A stretch of 17,788 nt of DNA. Source: JBPOIS01 sp052034295. GTDB taxonomy: Bacteria > Pseudomonadota > Gammaproteobacteria > Pseudomonadales > Moraxellaceae. Positions 1 through 7,814 of this stretch are shown here, piece after piece. The notes under the pieces were generated by a model, which saw nothing but the letters and a program-made list of their open reading frames with translations, had not been told where the DNA came from and ran no database searches. The stretch's first letter is position 1. Every line of letters begins with the position of its first letter. The stretch is from NCBI GenBank assembly GCA_052034295.1, contig JBPOIS010000067.1, positions 1-17,788 of the forward strand. The letters run 5' to 3'. The position numbers and the translations under genes are program-made.

Positions 1-1
1 A

Positions 2-898
2 TCAGTCCTCAGCCTGATCGTGCTCGGCCAGCTGCTGCTGGCCAACCCAGTGGCGCACAAACTGCGCGGCAGCGCGGCCCGAACGCTGGCCCCGGGTGGC
101 GGCCCAGCGCAGCGCCTCTGCCTGTACCACAACGGTCAGGCTGTAGCCAGCCTGCTGCAGGCCATGCTGGACGATGGCCAGATAGCCATCCTGATCCAGG
201 CTGTGAAAAGGCAGCCACAGCCCGAAGCGGTCGGACAGGGACACTTTTTCCTCAATGGCTTCCTGCGGGTGGATCTCGCGGCGGCCTGCCGCATCCTCGC
301 GGACAACCGGCAGGTTTTCATCCATGAATTCGGGCAACAGGTGGCGGCGGTTGCTGGTGGCATAGAGGAGCAGGTTGCGCTCGCCCGACTGCAGCGAGCC
401 ATCCAGGGCGCTTTTGAGGGCGCGGTAATCTTCATTTTCACTGGAAAAGGCCAGATCATCACAGTAGACAATGAATTTTTCCGGGCGGGTGCGGATCAGG
501 TTGCGGATGTGGGGCAGCTGATGCAGGTCGTCGCGCGCCACCTCGATCAGCCGCAGACCATCCGGGGCGAATTCGTGCAGCAAGGCCCGGATCAGCGAGG
601 ATTTGCCGCCGCCACGTGCACCGGTCAGCAGCACATTGTTGGCGGGCAGGCCGGCCAGAAACTGCCGGGTGTTCTGGACGATCTGCTGTTTTTGCCGGTC
701 GATGCCCAGCAGGTCATTCAGGCTGATGTCCCGCACGGCTTCCACGGCGCGCAGCTGGCGGCCTTCCCACACGTAGGCCATGGCCTGCCAGTCCACCGGC
801 ACAGGCACCGGGGGCAGCTGGGCAATCGACCGCGACAGCCACTCGGACAGCAGGGGGATCAGTTCAGCCGGAATGCCGGATTCAGCAGGGTGCGCCAT
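2..898 (-). CDS. DUF815-family AAA+ ATP-binding protein
   Basis: Predicted cytosolic P-loop ATPase of the DUF815 family; its biochemical role is not established. From the proposed start (298 aa) the Walker A motif GARGGGKS is at about residues 93-100. A Walker B-like stretch (FIVYCDDL) lies at 142-149, a sensor-1-like segment (YATSNRR) at 179-185, and an Arg-containing SGRAAAQFVR segment near the C-terminus. The stop codon occupies positions 4-2, so the gene is complete. Two in-frame ATGs are possible, at 934 and 898, and both begin with the residues MAHP. I prefer 898 because GGAG sits about 7 bases before it; the longer form adds 12 residues and has only a weaker AGGA. No signal peptide or membrane segment is visible. 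It is transcribed away from the patatin gene. The family assignment is confident; the substrate is unknown. Confidence 0.85.
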   Translation of the reverse strand: MAHPAESGIPAELIPLLSEWLSRSIAQLPPVPVPVDWQAMAYVWEGRQLRAVEAVRDISLNDLLGIDRQKQQIVQNTRQFLAGLPANNVLLTGARGGGKSSLIRALLHEFAPDGLRLIEVARDDLHQLPHIRNLIRTRPEKFIVYCDDLAFSSENEDYRALKSALDGSLQSGERNLLLYATSNRRHLLPEFMDENLPVVREDAAGRREIHPQEAIEEKVSLSDRFGLWLPFHSLDQDGYLAIVQHGLQQAGYSLTVVVQAEALRWAATRGQRSGRAAAQFVRHWVGQQQLAEHDQAED

Positions 899-972
899 AA
901 AAAACTCCAGAAACAGCCGCTCAGGATGGGCCATGCAGATCCTGCCTGCAGCATCATGGCCAAAAAAACGCT

Positions 973-978
973 ATTGTA
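973..978 (-). promoter_or_regulatory. Possible -10 element for the DUF815 gene
   Basis: On the minus strand the hexamer TACAAT (one mismatch to TATAAT) lies 39 to 44 bases upstream of the longer ATG and about 75 bases upstream of the preferred ATG. No convincing -35 hexamer is found at 16 to 18 bp, so this is a weak prediction resting on the -10 match and its place in the 129-bp divergent gap. Confidence 0.3.
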
Positions 979-1027
979 AGGCAAGACCCGCTTCCTGCGG
1001 GTACATCCCTCACCCAGGCGGAGATTG

Positions 1028-2575
1028 ATGTCCATGGTCAGTGCAGTCAGGTCCCCACGGGGCAGGAACCCGTCCAGCCGTCACCGCCACGCCCTGCGCC
1101 AGCTGGAACGCGAACTGGCCGATGCCCCCAGCTATCCGGTGTGGCGGGCCGTGGCTGAAGCCATCGATCAGCTCACCGGGGCCGAAGACTGGAAGCAGGA
1201 CAATGTGTCCAGTCTGTATGATTTTCCCCTGATCGCCGAGCGGCTGGCAACCCTGCGCAAGCACCGGCTGGACGGGGATGACCGGGCCCTGATGCGTTCG
1301 CTGCGCGAGGGGCTGTATCACGACCTGGGCAACATGGGCCACCCGCTGCTGTACAGCTACAGCCGGGTGGGCACCAAACACCTGATTGAGCAGTATGTGG
1401 CGCAGGTGTGTGAGGCGCTGGATCATCTGTGTGACCAGCCGCTGCCCTTTATGACCACGGCGCAGAAAATCCGTTTTTTTGCCCAGACCCTGCACAGTTA
1501 TGGCCAGCCAGCACTGATGTTTTCCGGTGGGGCCACGCTGGGGCTGTTCCATGCCGGGGTGTGCAAGGCCCTGCATGAGCAGGACCTGCTGCCCAGGGTG
1601 CTGACGGGCTCCAGCGCGGGGTCACTGATGGCCGGAATGCTGGGCACCCACACCGATGCCGAGCTGGAATCCATGTACCATGGCGAAGGTTTTTTCAGTG
1701 AAGCCTTCAAATACCGGCCCTGGCGCGACATCCTGCGCGGTGGCGGCATTGCTGATGTACAGACACTGAAGCATTTTTTGCGGCAGAATCTGGGCGAGTA
1801 CACCTTTGAAGAAGCCTTTGAGCGCACCGGCCGGCACATCAACATGGTGGTGGCGCCGTACGAGGGTGAGCAGTCGCCCCGGGTGATGAACGAGCTGACC
1901 TCGCCCTACCTGCTGATGTGGAGCGCCAGTCTGGCGTCCTGTGCGGTTCCGGTGCTGTTTCCGCCAGTGCGCCTGACCACCAAGAACGCCCAGGGCGACT
2001 ACCAGCTGTACATGCCTTCGACCCGCTGGGTGGATGGCAGTGTGCGCAGTGATTTTCCCCGCGACCGCATTGACCGGCTGTACAACATCAATTTCACCAT
2101 CGCCTGTCAGGTCAATCCGCATGTGGTGCCGTTCATGCAGCCGGATCACCGCCGCCTGCTGCCGCGGCCCTTGCAGCATTTGCCGGTGGAGCTGCTGCGG
2201 ACACAGGGCAAGGTGGCCGCCCTGCAGTTGCTGGAGGCGGCACGGCACCGTCTGGATGGCCTGCCGGCCCTGCAGCGGCTGGCCGACCACGGCCATGGCA
2301 TCATGGGCCAGCGCTATTATGGGGACATCAACATCGTCGGCGAGTATGGCCTGCGCCATTACAGCTACATGCTGCGCAATCCGGTGCCGCAGCTGTTTCA
2401 GTTGTTGATGCGTGAGGGTGAGCGGGCCACCTGGCCCCGCATCAGCATGATCGAAACCCATGGGCGCATTGGCAGGACCCTGGACCGCTGCCTGCAGCGG
2501 CTGCAACGGGCCCATGGGGAAAGCGGCAGCCAGCCGGGGCCGTCATCCGGCCACAGGCTGGACGCCGGGGATTAG
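1028..2575 (+). CDS. DUF3336/patatin-like phospholipase (acyl hydrolase)
   Basis: Predicted serine lipid acyl hydrolase related to the patatin/TGL-type triacylglycerol lipases that carry an N-terminal DUF3336 domain. From ATG 1028 it has 515 aa. The DUF3336-like region covers roughly residues 30-150. The patatin domain follows, with the oxyanion-hole motif SGGATLG at about 166-172, the nucleophile elbow GSSAG with Ser196, and the dyad Asp in WVDGS (Asp336). Both catalytic residues are present, so it should be active. There is no signal peptide, so cytosolic or membrane-peripheral action on glycerolipids is likely. Three starts are clustered: TTG 1025, ATG 1028 and ATG 1034. GGAG at 1020-1023 serves the two ATGs at spacings of 4 and 10. 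The protein kinase gene follows on the same strand after 96 bp. The exact substrate cannot be told from sequence. Confidence 0.88.
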   Translation: MSMVSAVRSPRGRNPSSRHRHALRQLERELADAPSYPVWRAVAEAIDQLTGAEDWKQDNVSSLYDFPLIAERLATLRKHRLDGDDRALMRSLREGLYHDLGNMGHPLLYSYSRVGTKHLIEQYVAQVCEALDHLCDQPLPFMTTAQKIRFFAQTLHSYGQPALMFSGGATLGLFHAGVCKALHEQDLLPRVLTGSSAGSLMAGMLGTHTDAELESMYHGEGFFSEAFKYRPWRDILRGGGIADVQTLKHFLRQNLGEYTFEEAFERTGRHINMVVAPYEGEQSPRVMNELTSPYLLMWSASLASCAVPVLFPPVRLTTKNAQGDYQLYMPSTRWVDGSVRSDFPRDRIDRLYNINFTIACQVNPHVVPFMQPDHRRLLPRPLQHLPVELLRTQGKVAALQLLEAARHRLDGLPALQRLADHGHGIMGQRYYGDINIVGEYGLRHYSYMLRNPVPQLFQLLMREGERATWPRISMIETHGRIGRTLDRCLQRLQRAHGESGSQPGPSSGHRLDAGD

Positions 2576-2614
2576 GGATTGCCTGAAAATACACCGTCCT
2601 GTGGGGGTGGCAGG

Positions 2615-2643
2615 CTGTTATTTTGTGATGGGTGTGGCATATT
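2615..2643 (+). promoter_or_regulatory. Weak sigma-70-like promoter candidate for the kinase gene
   Basis: CTGTTA (2615-2620) and CATATT (2638-2643) are separated by 17 bp in the 96-bp gap before the kinase start. Each hexamer matches the consensus only partly. The kinase may instead be read through from the patatin gene. Confidence 0.22.
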
Positions 2644-2671
2644 GACTACTGCTCAGGAGGGAGGGCACAGC

Positions 2672-3958
2672 ATGGATGAGCAACAAACCGATCTGCCATA
2701 CATTCCGGGGTATGAAGTCCTGCGGGTGCTGGGGCAGGGGGGCATGGCCACGGTGTATCTGGCCATTCAGGAGTCGTTTGGCCGGCCTGTGGCCCTGAAG
2801 GTGATGTCTCCTGAACTGCTGGTGAACCGTGACTTTGTCAACCGGTTCATGGCCGAGGCCCGCATGGTGGCCAGTCTGGCCCATCCCAACATCATCACCG
2901 TGTACGACGTGGGCCAGTATGAACAGTATTACTACCTGGCCATGGAATACCACACTGAAGGCCATCTGGGCCAGAAACTTGAACGCGGCGAAATCACCCC
3001 ACGGCAGGCGCTGGAAATCACCCGCGATCTGGCCGGGGCATTGACCATGGCCCACGAAAACGGCATCGTCCACCGCGACATCAAACCCGACAACGTGCTG
3101 TTCAGCAAGCACGGCATGCCGATCCTCACCGACTTTGGCATCGCCCGCGATGTGTACGTCGACACGCAGATGACCCAGGTCGGCTCCACCGTCGGCACCC
3201 CCAAGTACATGAGTCCGGAGCAGGCACGTGGCGAGCGCGTCGATGGCCGGGCCGACCTGTATTCGCTGGGGGTGATGCTGTATGAAATGCTCACCGGACG
3301 CCCCCCCTTTACCGCGCAGGACACGGTGACGCTGGCGATCAAGCACTGTCAGGAGGCCGTGCCGCCGCTGCCCATCGAGGTCAATCGCTATCAGCCGCTG
3401 CTGGACCGGCTGCTGGCCAAATCCCCCGCCTACCGGTTCCAGAATGGCAATGAAGTGCGCGAGGCCATCAGCCAGCTGTTGCAGGCCCCGCAGCGTCTGG
3501 CCCCAGAGCAGGTGTCCTATGAGGACCTGCCGGTCAAGCCGGTGGCGAATGCCCCTGAGCTGGTGCTGATGCCGGAGAGTGCCGCACGCTATGAGACGGT
3601 GGACGAGGAGAGCGGCGGATTTTTCACCAAAAAAATCACCCGCACGGTGAGTTTTTCCGCCAACGACTATGATGAGTTTGCCCAGGCCTTCCAGCGCATG
3701 TCCGATGAGCTGATCCTGTGGCGCCAGAAAAACGGCAAGAAAGCCGACAAGCTGCGCATGGTGATCGAGGCCCACCCGTGGATCCACAAACGCATCATCG
3801 ACAAGGTGCGCGCGGATTTCAGCCCCGGCCATGGCTATGGGGACTTTGCCCGCACCGGCACCATCCAGCTGCACCTGTACGATCCGGCGGAGCCGGAAGG
3901 CAAGCGCTACACCGTGCGTGACAAGGGCGTGCCCACCGGACAGAAAAAGCCCGGCTGA
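2672..3958 (+). CDS. Soluble Hanks-type Ser/Thr protein kinase with novel C-terminal domain
   Basis: Predicted ATP-dependent Ser/Thr protein kinase of 428 aa. The kinase fold spans about residues 14-275: glycine loop GQGGMATVY (21-29), ATP-anchoring Lys43 in VALKV, alpha-C Glu62, catalytic loop HRDIKPDN with Asp136, DFG Asp154, and the activation/P+1 segment GTPKYMSPEQ. All residues needed for catalysis are present. The remaining ~150 residues contain a linker and a conserved-looking basic/aromatic C-terminal region (about 310-428) that I do not recognise. No transmembrane helix or PASTA repeat is visible, so unlike PknB it is cytosolic. The reading frame is open from 2579, but ATG 2672 is chosen because GGAGGGAGGG lies just ahead of it and the kinase fold begins there. 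No PP2C phosphatase gene is in the window. The stop codon sits in the loop of the surA terminator. Confidence 0.9.
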   Translation: MDEQQTDLPYIPGYEVLRVLGQGGMATVYLAIQESFGRPVALKVMSPELLVNRDFVNRFMAEARMVASLAHPNIITVYDVGQYEQYYYLAMEYHTEGHLGQKLERGEITPRQALEITRDLAGALTMAHENGIVHRDIKPDNVLFSKHGMPILTDFGIARDVYVDTQMTQVGSTVGTPKYMSPEQARGERVDGRADLYSLGVMLYEMLTGRPPFTAQDTVTLAIKHCQEAVPPLPIEVNRYQPLLDRLLAKSPAYRFQNGNEVREAISQLLQAPQRLAPEQVSYEDLPVKPVANAPELVLMPESAARYETVDEESGGFFTKKITRTVSFSANDYDEFAQAFQRMSDELILWRQKNGKKADKLRMVIEAHPWIHKRIIDKVRADFSPGHGYGDFARTGTIQLHLYDPAEPEGKRYTVRDKGVPTGQKKPG

Positions 3959-3967
3959 TCGCCGGGC
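3944..3967 (-). terminator. Intrinsic terminator of lptD-surA
   Basis: On the minus strand a perfect 7-bp stem (GCCCGGC / GCCGGGC, plus-strand 3949-3955 and 3961-3967) with a 5-nt loop is followed directly by TTTTT (3948-3944). It begins 6 bases after the surA stop codon. The plus strand has no T-run after the hairpin, so it should act on the minus strand only. It overlaps the last codons of the convergent kinase gene, whose TGA (3956-3958) lies in the loop. Confidence 0.85.
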
Positions 3968-3973
3968 CAAAGG

Positions 3974-5302
3974 TCAGGAAGCGTCGGGTTTTTTCAGGGC
4001 CGGATCGCGGATGTCCACGTAGGCCCCGGCACGCAGCTCACGCAGCCAGTCGTCAAGTTCCTGCTCCATGCGGCGCTGCGTCAGCACCTGTCGGGCCAGT
4101 TCGCGCAGTTTTTGCTGCGACACATCCTGATCGCGCTCTGCCTCCACCCGCAGGATGTGCCAGCCAAACTGGGTCTGGAATGGGGCACTGGTCTGGCCCA
4201 CTGGGGTGGCTTTCATCATGGTTTCAAATTCAGGCACCATCTGGCCGGCACTGACCCAGCCCAGCTCACCGCCCGCGCGCGCCGAGCCGGGGTCACTGGA
4301 GTAGGTGCTGGCCAGATCGGCAAAAGACTTGCCCGCCTGCAGCTGCTGGGCCAGCTGATCGATGCGGGTTTTGGCGCCAGTGCTGGACAGGCCTTCACCG
4401 GGACTGACCAGAATGTGCCGCACCTGCCACTGGTGTTCCAGCGTGGCGCTCTGGTCGCGGCTTTCCACCAGCTGAACCACCTGATAGCCCTGCGGTGAGT
4501 CCAGCACGCCGCTGGTCTGGCCCGGCTGCAGGCTGGCCAGCCGTTCGGATAGCCCCGGATCAATGTCGCGCGCCGCGTGCCAGCCCATGTCACCGCCGCC
4601 GATGCGTACCCCCTGAGTCTGCAGGCGCGCCACCAGCGCACTGGCGGATTCACCCTGCTGCAGGCCGCGGTTCAGGGCCTCGGCCACCTGCCGGACCTGT
4701 TCATTGGCCTGTGGCGCAGCCCCTTTGGGTGGGGCAATCAAGAAATGCAGGGTGTGGTATTCCCGCGGCTGCAGGGTCTGGCCTTCCGGTGACGCCAGAA
4801 AATTGTCCAGATCGCGGTCGGTGATGCGGATGCGGCTGGACAGGGTCTGCTGGCGCAGCTCACTGAGCAGCATGCTGTCGCGGATTTGCTGGCGCAGCCG
4901 TTCCACCCCGCCGGGGTCGCGGGCCTGTACCGCCTGGGTGAAGGCCGCCACGGAGGGCGCGCCCTGTTGCTGGGCAAACGTGGCCAGGGCTTCATCGACG
5001 ACTTTTTCATCCACCCGGCCCTTGGCACGCTTGACGATGTCCAACTGGATACGCTGCAGGATCATCTGGTCCAGGACGGAGCGGCGCAGGCTGTCTGCAG
5101 CGGGCGGCGTCTGCTGGCGGCTGGCCAGCTGCTGGCGGGCCTGGGCCACAGCCTGATCCAGTTCGCTTTGCAGAATGACCTGATTTTCCACCACCGCCAC
5201 GGTGCGGTCCAGCGGCGGCAGGGATGATTCAGCCTGGGCCGATGCGCTCAGGACCAGCCAGACGCTGCCAGCCAGCGCCAGTTGTTTCAGCGGGAATTCC
5301 AC
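3974..5302 (-). CDS. surA: Periplasmic chaperone / peptidyl-prolyl isomerase SurA
   Basis: Periplasmic chaperone that escorts outer-membrane beta-barrel proteins such as LptD and porins to the BAM complex. The protein has 442 aa, near the family norm. A signal peptide (about residues 1-24, cleavage after AQA) is followed by the SurA N-terminal domain (about 30-165). Two parvulin-type PPIase domains follow, at about 181-281 (beginning YHTLHFLI) and 291-388 (WQVRHILV, with the typical SDPGSARAGGELGW and FGWHILRV segments). The start is GTG at 5302, overlapping the 3' end of lptD by 16 bases; AGG lies about 10 bases upstream and no closer ATG is in frame. It is translated from the lptD transcript, and the operon ends at the adjacent terminator. 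The pdxA-rsmA genes that follow surA in many gammaproteobacteria are absent. Confidence 0.96.
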   Translation of the reverse strand: MEFPLKQLALAGSVWLVLSASAQAESSLPPLDRTVAVVENQVILQSELDQAVAQARQQLASRQQTPPAADSLRRSVLDQMILQRIQLDIVKRAKGRVDEKVVDEALATFAQQQGAPSVAAFTQAVQARDPGGVERLRQQIRDSMLLSELRQQTLSSRIRITDRDLDNFLASPEGQTLQPREYHTLHFLIAPPKGAAPQANEQVRQVAEALNRGLQQGESASALVARLQTQGVRIGGGDMGWHAARDIDPGLSERLASLQPGQTSGVLDSPQGYQVVQLVESRDQSATLEHQWQVRHILVSPGEGLSSTGAKTRIDQLAQQLQAGKSFADLASTYSSDPGSARAGGELGWVSAGQMVPEFETMMKATPVGQTSAPFQTQFGWHILRVEAERDQDVSQQKLRELARQVLTQRRMEQELDDWLRELRAGAYVDIRDPALKKPDAS

Positions 5303-7686
5303 GTTGTGTCTACCTGTGAATAACCAAGAATTTTTTGCCGCAACAGGGCGGCCAGATTGCCGGACAGGCCGCCCAGCCCCTTCAGGGTCAGCTCGGCCAT
5401 GATGGCACGCCGGGGCGTGCTGGATTGTGGATCATCCAGATCATTATAGTAACGGCGGCCATACAGGCTCACGCGCACGCAGCAGCTGTCGTAGTCTGCG
5501 CCCAGCAGGTAGTCGCGCCACAGCTGCCGGTCGGTGTCGTACTGGAGGCTGCCAAACAGCCGCCACTGGCTGTTGATGGGCTGCAGCACCCCCAGCGTCA
5601 GCTGGTGCAGGGCCTGCTGGTTCTGTTCAGGCAGCGGTCGGCGGCTGAACCAGCCCAGTTGGTAGGTCTGCCGGTGGTCGTCATAGATCAGTTGTGACAC
5701 GCTCTGGGCCGTCTGGCCCGAAGCCTGCCACAGGGTGGTGCTTTCGAGGTGCAGGCCCTCACTCAGGTGTACCGACAGGTCCAGGGCCGGCCCGACCTGA
5801 CGGCTTTGTGGCGGCTGGGTACTGTCCAGCCGTACCCGGCGGTCGGCGAGCAGGAATTGCTGGCCCACGCTGGTGCGGATGCGCTCGATGCCATCGGCGG
5901 CATACAGGCGGTGGGTCAGCCCCAGCGCCACCACGTGGTTGTCCTCCAGCCGGTCATGGCCAATGAAACGATACGGACTGAACAGCTGGCTGTAGCTGAA
6001 CGATGCGCCCACCGTGTCAAAACTGGGCAGGCGATCCTGATTGCGGTATGGCGCATAGGCATAAAACAGCCGGGGTTCCAGGAACTGCTGATAACGGCCA
6101 CTGCGCTCAAACACCAGCCCGCTGTCCAGGCTGAACTGCGGCACCAGCACATCCTGTCCGGCATTGGCGCGGTCGATGCCCTGACTGGTCTGACTGGCGC
6201 GGTCGTAGTAAGTGTACAAATGCCGGGCACTCAGGGCGGGCTGCACATAGCCCCAGCTGTTTTGCCAGCGGTACTGCCCACCCAGCTGCTGGTACAGGCG
6301 CAGGCCACTGCGTTCCACCACGGAGCCATCATCAATCGGTTTTTTGAAATAGGCCAGATCATGCTGGGTGCTCCACGACCAGCCGACGCCGGAGCCCTGC
6401 GCATAGCTCAGGAGCAACTGGGGCAGGCGCTGATAGGGACGCTGGGCATCAGGCAGGCTGCGGTCCACCACCCGGAAATCCTGTACCCGCAGCACCCCGT
6501 TCAGGCCCGGCACCCAGTCATGGATGAGCATGGACAGGGAGCGCTCCTGATAGCTGGGGGTGCGCACCAGCGGGTCATTGCCCAGATCGGCAAAATAATC
6601 CTTGTCGGACAGGTAATCGGCGCTCAGTTGATAGGTCACCGCAGGGCTGGCCTGCCAGCGTGAACGCAGCGACGCCTGCTTGCGGGTGTCGCCCCGGTAT
6701 TGCTCATCGCTGGGCAGGATGCCGCCGCGCAGCAGGGTGTCGATCCCCTGTGGGGCCAGCCAGCGTGCTTCGCCCTCGAGCATGGTGCCCCGGTCACTGA
6801 TCAGCCGGGGGGTCAGGGTCAAGTCGTAGTTGGGGGCCAGATTGAAGTAATACGGCACCGACAGGTCCACGCCACCGCTGTTGGTGTAGCCAAACTTGGG
6901 CAGCAGCAGGCCGGTGCTGCGGCGGTCATCGGTGGGAAACTCAAACCACGGCAAATACAGGACCGGCACATGCCCGACCTGAAGGGTGGTGCGGCGGGCC
7001 ACGGCGCGGCCCCTGTCCTGATCCAGGTCCAGCCGCGCCGCTTGCAGCGACCACAGCGGGTCCACCGGGTCACAGGTGGTGTAGGTCAGGCCATTGAGCT
7101 GCAACTGACCGGGCTGTAGCTGAACAATGGACTGGGCCTTGCCATGGGCCTGCAGGATGCTGCTGGCGTAGCGGGTGTGTTCGATCAGACCGGTTTGCTG
7201 CTGCAGGTCAAAGCTGAGCGCCTCGCTGTCGGAGGTCAGGCCATTCTGCGACAGGCGCACATGTCCGGTGGCGGTGGCCAGCCGCTGATCCCGGTCCAAG
7301 GTCAGCCGGTCCGCCTGCAGACGCCGTCCTGGCTGGTTCAGCTCCACATGCCCGGTCAGTTCGCTGCCGCTTTCCGGGTCGTGATACAGCCGGTCGGCCT
7401 GCAGCTCGCTCGGGCTGTCCTGCAGACTGGCCAGTCCGGGCAGCACGGGCATGGTGGGCAACCAGCCGCCCTGACAGCTGGGCGCACGCGGCAGCCCTGC
7501 CAGATCGGCGGGATTCTGGCGGCGGACATAGCCCAGTCCGGCCCAGTCCGGGGCCAGTGTGGCGGACGCCGGTACCGCTGCGGACACCGGTTCCACGGCA
7601 TGGGCCGGCAACACGCCCCACAGGGCAGGCAGCCACAGCGACAGGGCAGAGGGAGGGTGCCGGAACCGGCGGGAGTTTTCAGTCAC
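5287..7686 (-). CDS. lptD: LPS-assembly outer-membrane protein LptD
   Basis: Outer-membrane component of the Lpt bridge; with LptE it inserts lipopolysaccharide into the outer leaflet. From GTG 7686 it has 799 aa. Residues 1-30 have a basic N-region, a hydrophobic core (ALSLWLPALW) and an AHA cleavage site, as expected of a signal peptide. The N-terminal OstA/LptA-like beta-jellyroll (roughly 90-250) includes the LQADRL and GHVEL repeats. The large C-terminal beta-barrel follows. Four cysteines at 71, 205, 735 and 736 match the two-plus-CC pattern that forms the inter-domain disulfides in E. coli LptD. The frame stays open 195 codons further upstream, but that part is low-complexity, lies antisense inside amgK and precedes the signal peptide, so I exclude it. 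GTG 7686 has no clear Shine-Dalgarno; TTG 7695 is an alternative. The gene heads the lptD-surA operon. Confidence 0.93.
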   Translation of the reverse strand: MTENSRRFRHPPSALSLWLPALWGVLPAHAVEPVSAAVPASATLAPDWAGLGYVRRQNPADLAGLPRAPSCQGGWLPTMPVLPGLASLQDSPSELQADRLYHDPESGSELTGHVELNQPGRRLQADRLTLDRDQRLATATGHVRLSQNGLTSDSEALSFDLQQQTGLIEHTRYASSILQAHGKAQSIVQLQPGQLQLNGLTYTTCDPVDPLWSLQAARLDLDQDRGRAVARRTTLQVGHVPVLYLPWFEFPTDDRRSTGLLLPKFGYTNSGGVDLSVPYYFNLAPNYDLTLTPRLISDRGTMLEGEARWLAPQGIDTLLRGGILPSDEQYRGDTRKQASLRSRWQASPAVTYQLSADYLSDKDYFADLGNDPLVRTPSYQERSLSMLIHDWVPGLNGVLRVQDFRVVDRSLPDAQRPYQRLPQLLLSYAQGSGVGWSWSTQHDLAYFKKPIDDGSVVERSGLRLYQQLGGQYRWQNSWGYVQPALSARHLYTYYDRASQTSQGIDRANAGQDVLVPQFSLDSGLVFERSGRYQQFLEPRLFYAYAPYRNQDRLPSFDTVGASFSYSQLFSPYRFIGHDRLEDNHVVALGLTHRLYAADGIERIRTSVGQQFLLADRRVRLDSTQPPQSRQVGPALDLSVHLSEGLHLESTTLWQASGQTAQSVSQLIYDDHRQTYQLGWFSRRPLPEQNQQALHQLTLGVLQPINSQWRLFGSLQYDTDRQLWRDYLLGADYDSCCVRVSLYGRRYYNDLDDPQSSTPRRAIMAELTLKGLGGLSGNLAALLRQKILGYSQVDTTWNSR

Positions 7687-7795
7687 GGGCAGCAACCGGC
7701 AACCAACAAATGCAATGGGGGCATCATAGAGAAAAAACCGCCAAGCGGCTACACTTGGGCGATTTTGAGGTGGCGCCGGGGTTGCTGCCCGTGAC
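7682..7795. repeat. 16-bp inverted repeat spanning the lptD/amgK divergent gap
   Basis: The 16-mer GGTTGCTGCCCGTGAC is present on the plus strand at 7780-7795 and on the minus strand at 7697-7682, a perfect inverted repeat. Flanking GCCGG extends the similarity if a 2-base insertion is allowed. The left arm contains the proposed lptD GTG start (7686-7684). The right arm contains a GTG (7791) that is in frame with amgK, eight codons before its ATG. The arms are 82 bp apart. It may be a divergent operator, a shared translation-start context or a duplication. Confidence 0.75.
7723..7728 (-). promoter_or_regulatory. Possible -10 element for lptD
   Basis: TATGAT on the minus strand (one mismatch to TATAAT) lies about 40 bases upstream of the lptD GTG. 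No good -35 is found at standard spacing. Directly upstream on the same strand, at 7751-7732, a short GC stem (arms AGCCGC and GCGGTT, loop TTG) runs into a T-run, which could stop transcription entering from amgK antisense. Both are weak predictions. Confidence 0.3.
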
Positions 7796-7814
7796 GCCTG
7801 CAAGGGATAAAGCC

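Noticed and set aside
986..1002. Hairpin ACCCGC-TTCCT-GCGGGT in the DUF815/patatin divergent gap
   Set aside because: No T-run on either strand and divergent flanking genes need no terminator here. It could be an operator, but nothing supports that.
2579..2671. 31-codon upstream extension of the kinase frame
   Set aside because: Cys/Gly-rich, no kinase-like content, and a strong SD directly precedes ATG 2672.
2618..3970. 450-codon minus-strand open frame opposite the kinase gene
   Set aside because: His/Gln/Val-rich shadow of a high-GC gene. The plus strand encodes a full kinase with all catalytic residues.
7557..7814. 86-codon upstream extension of the amgK frame into lptD
   Set aside because: It overlaps the lptD signal-peptide region, has no family similarity, and ATG 7815 has a good ribosome site.
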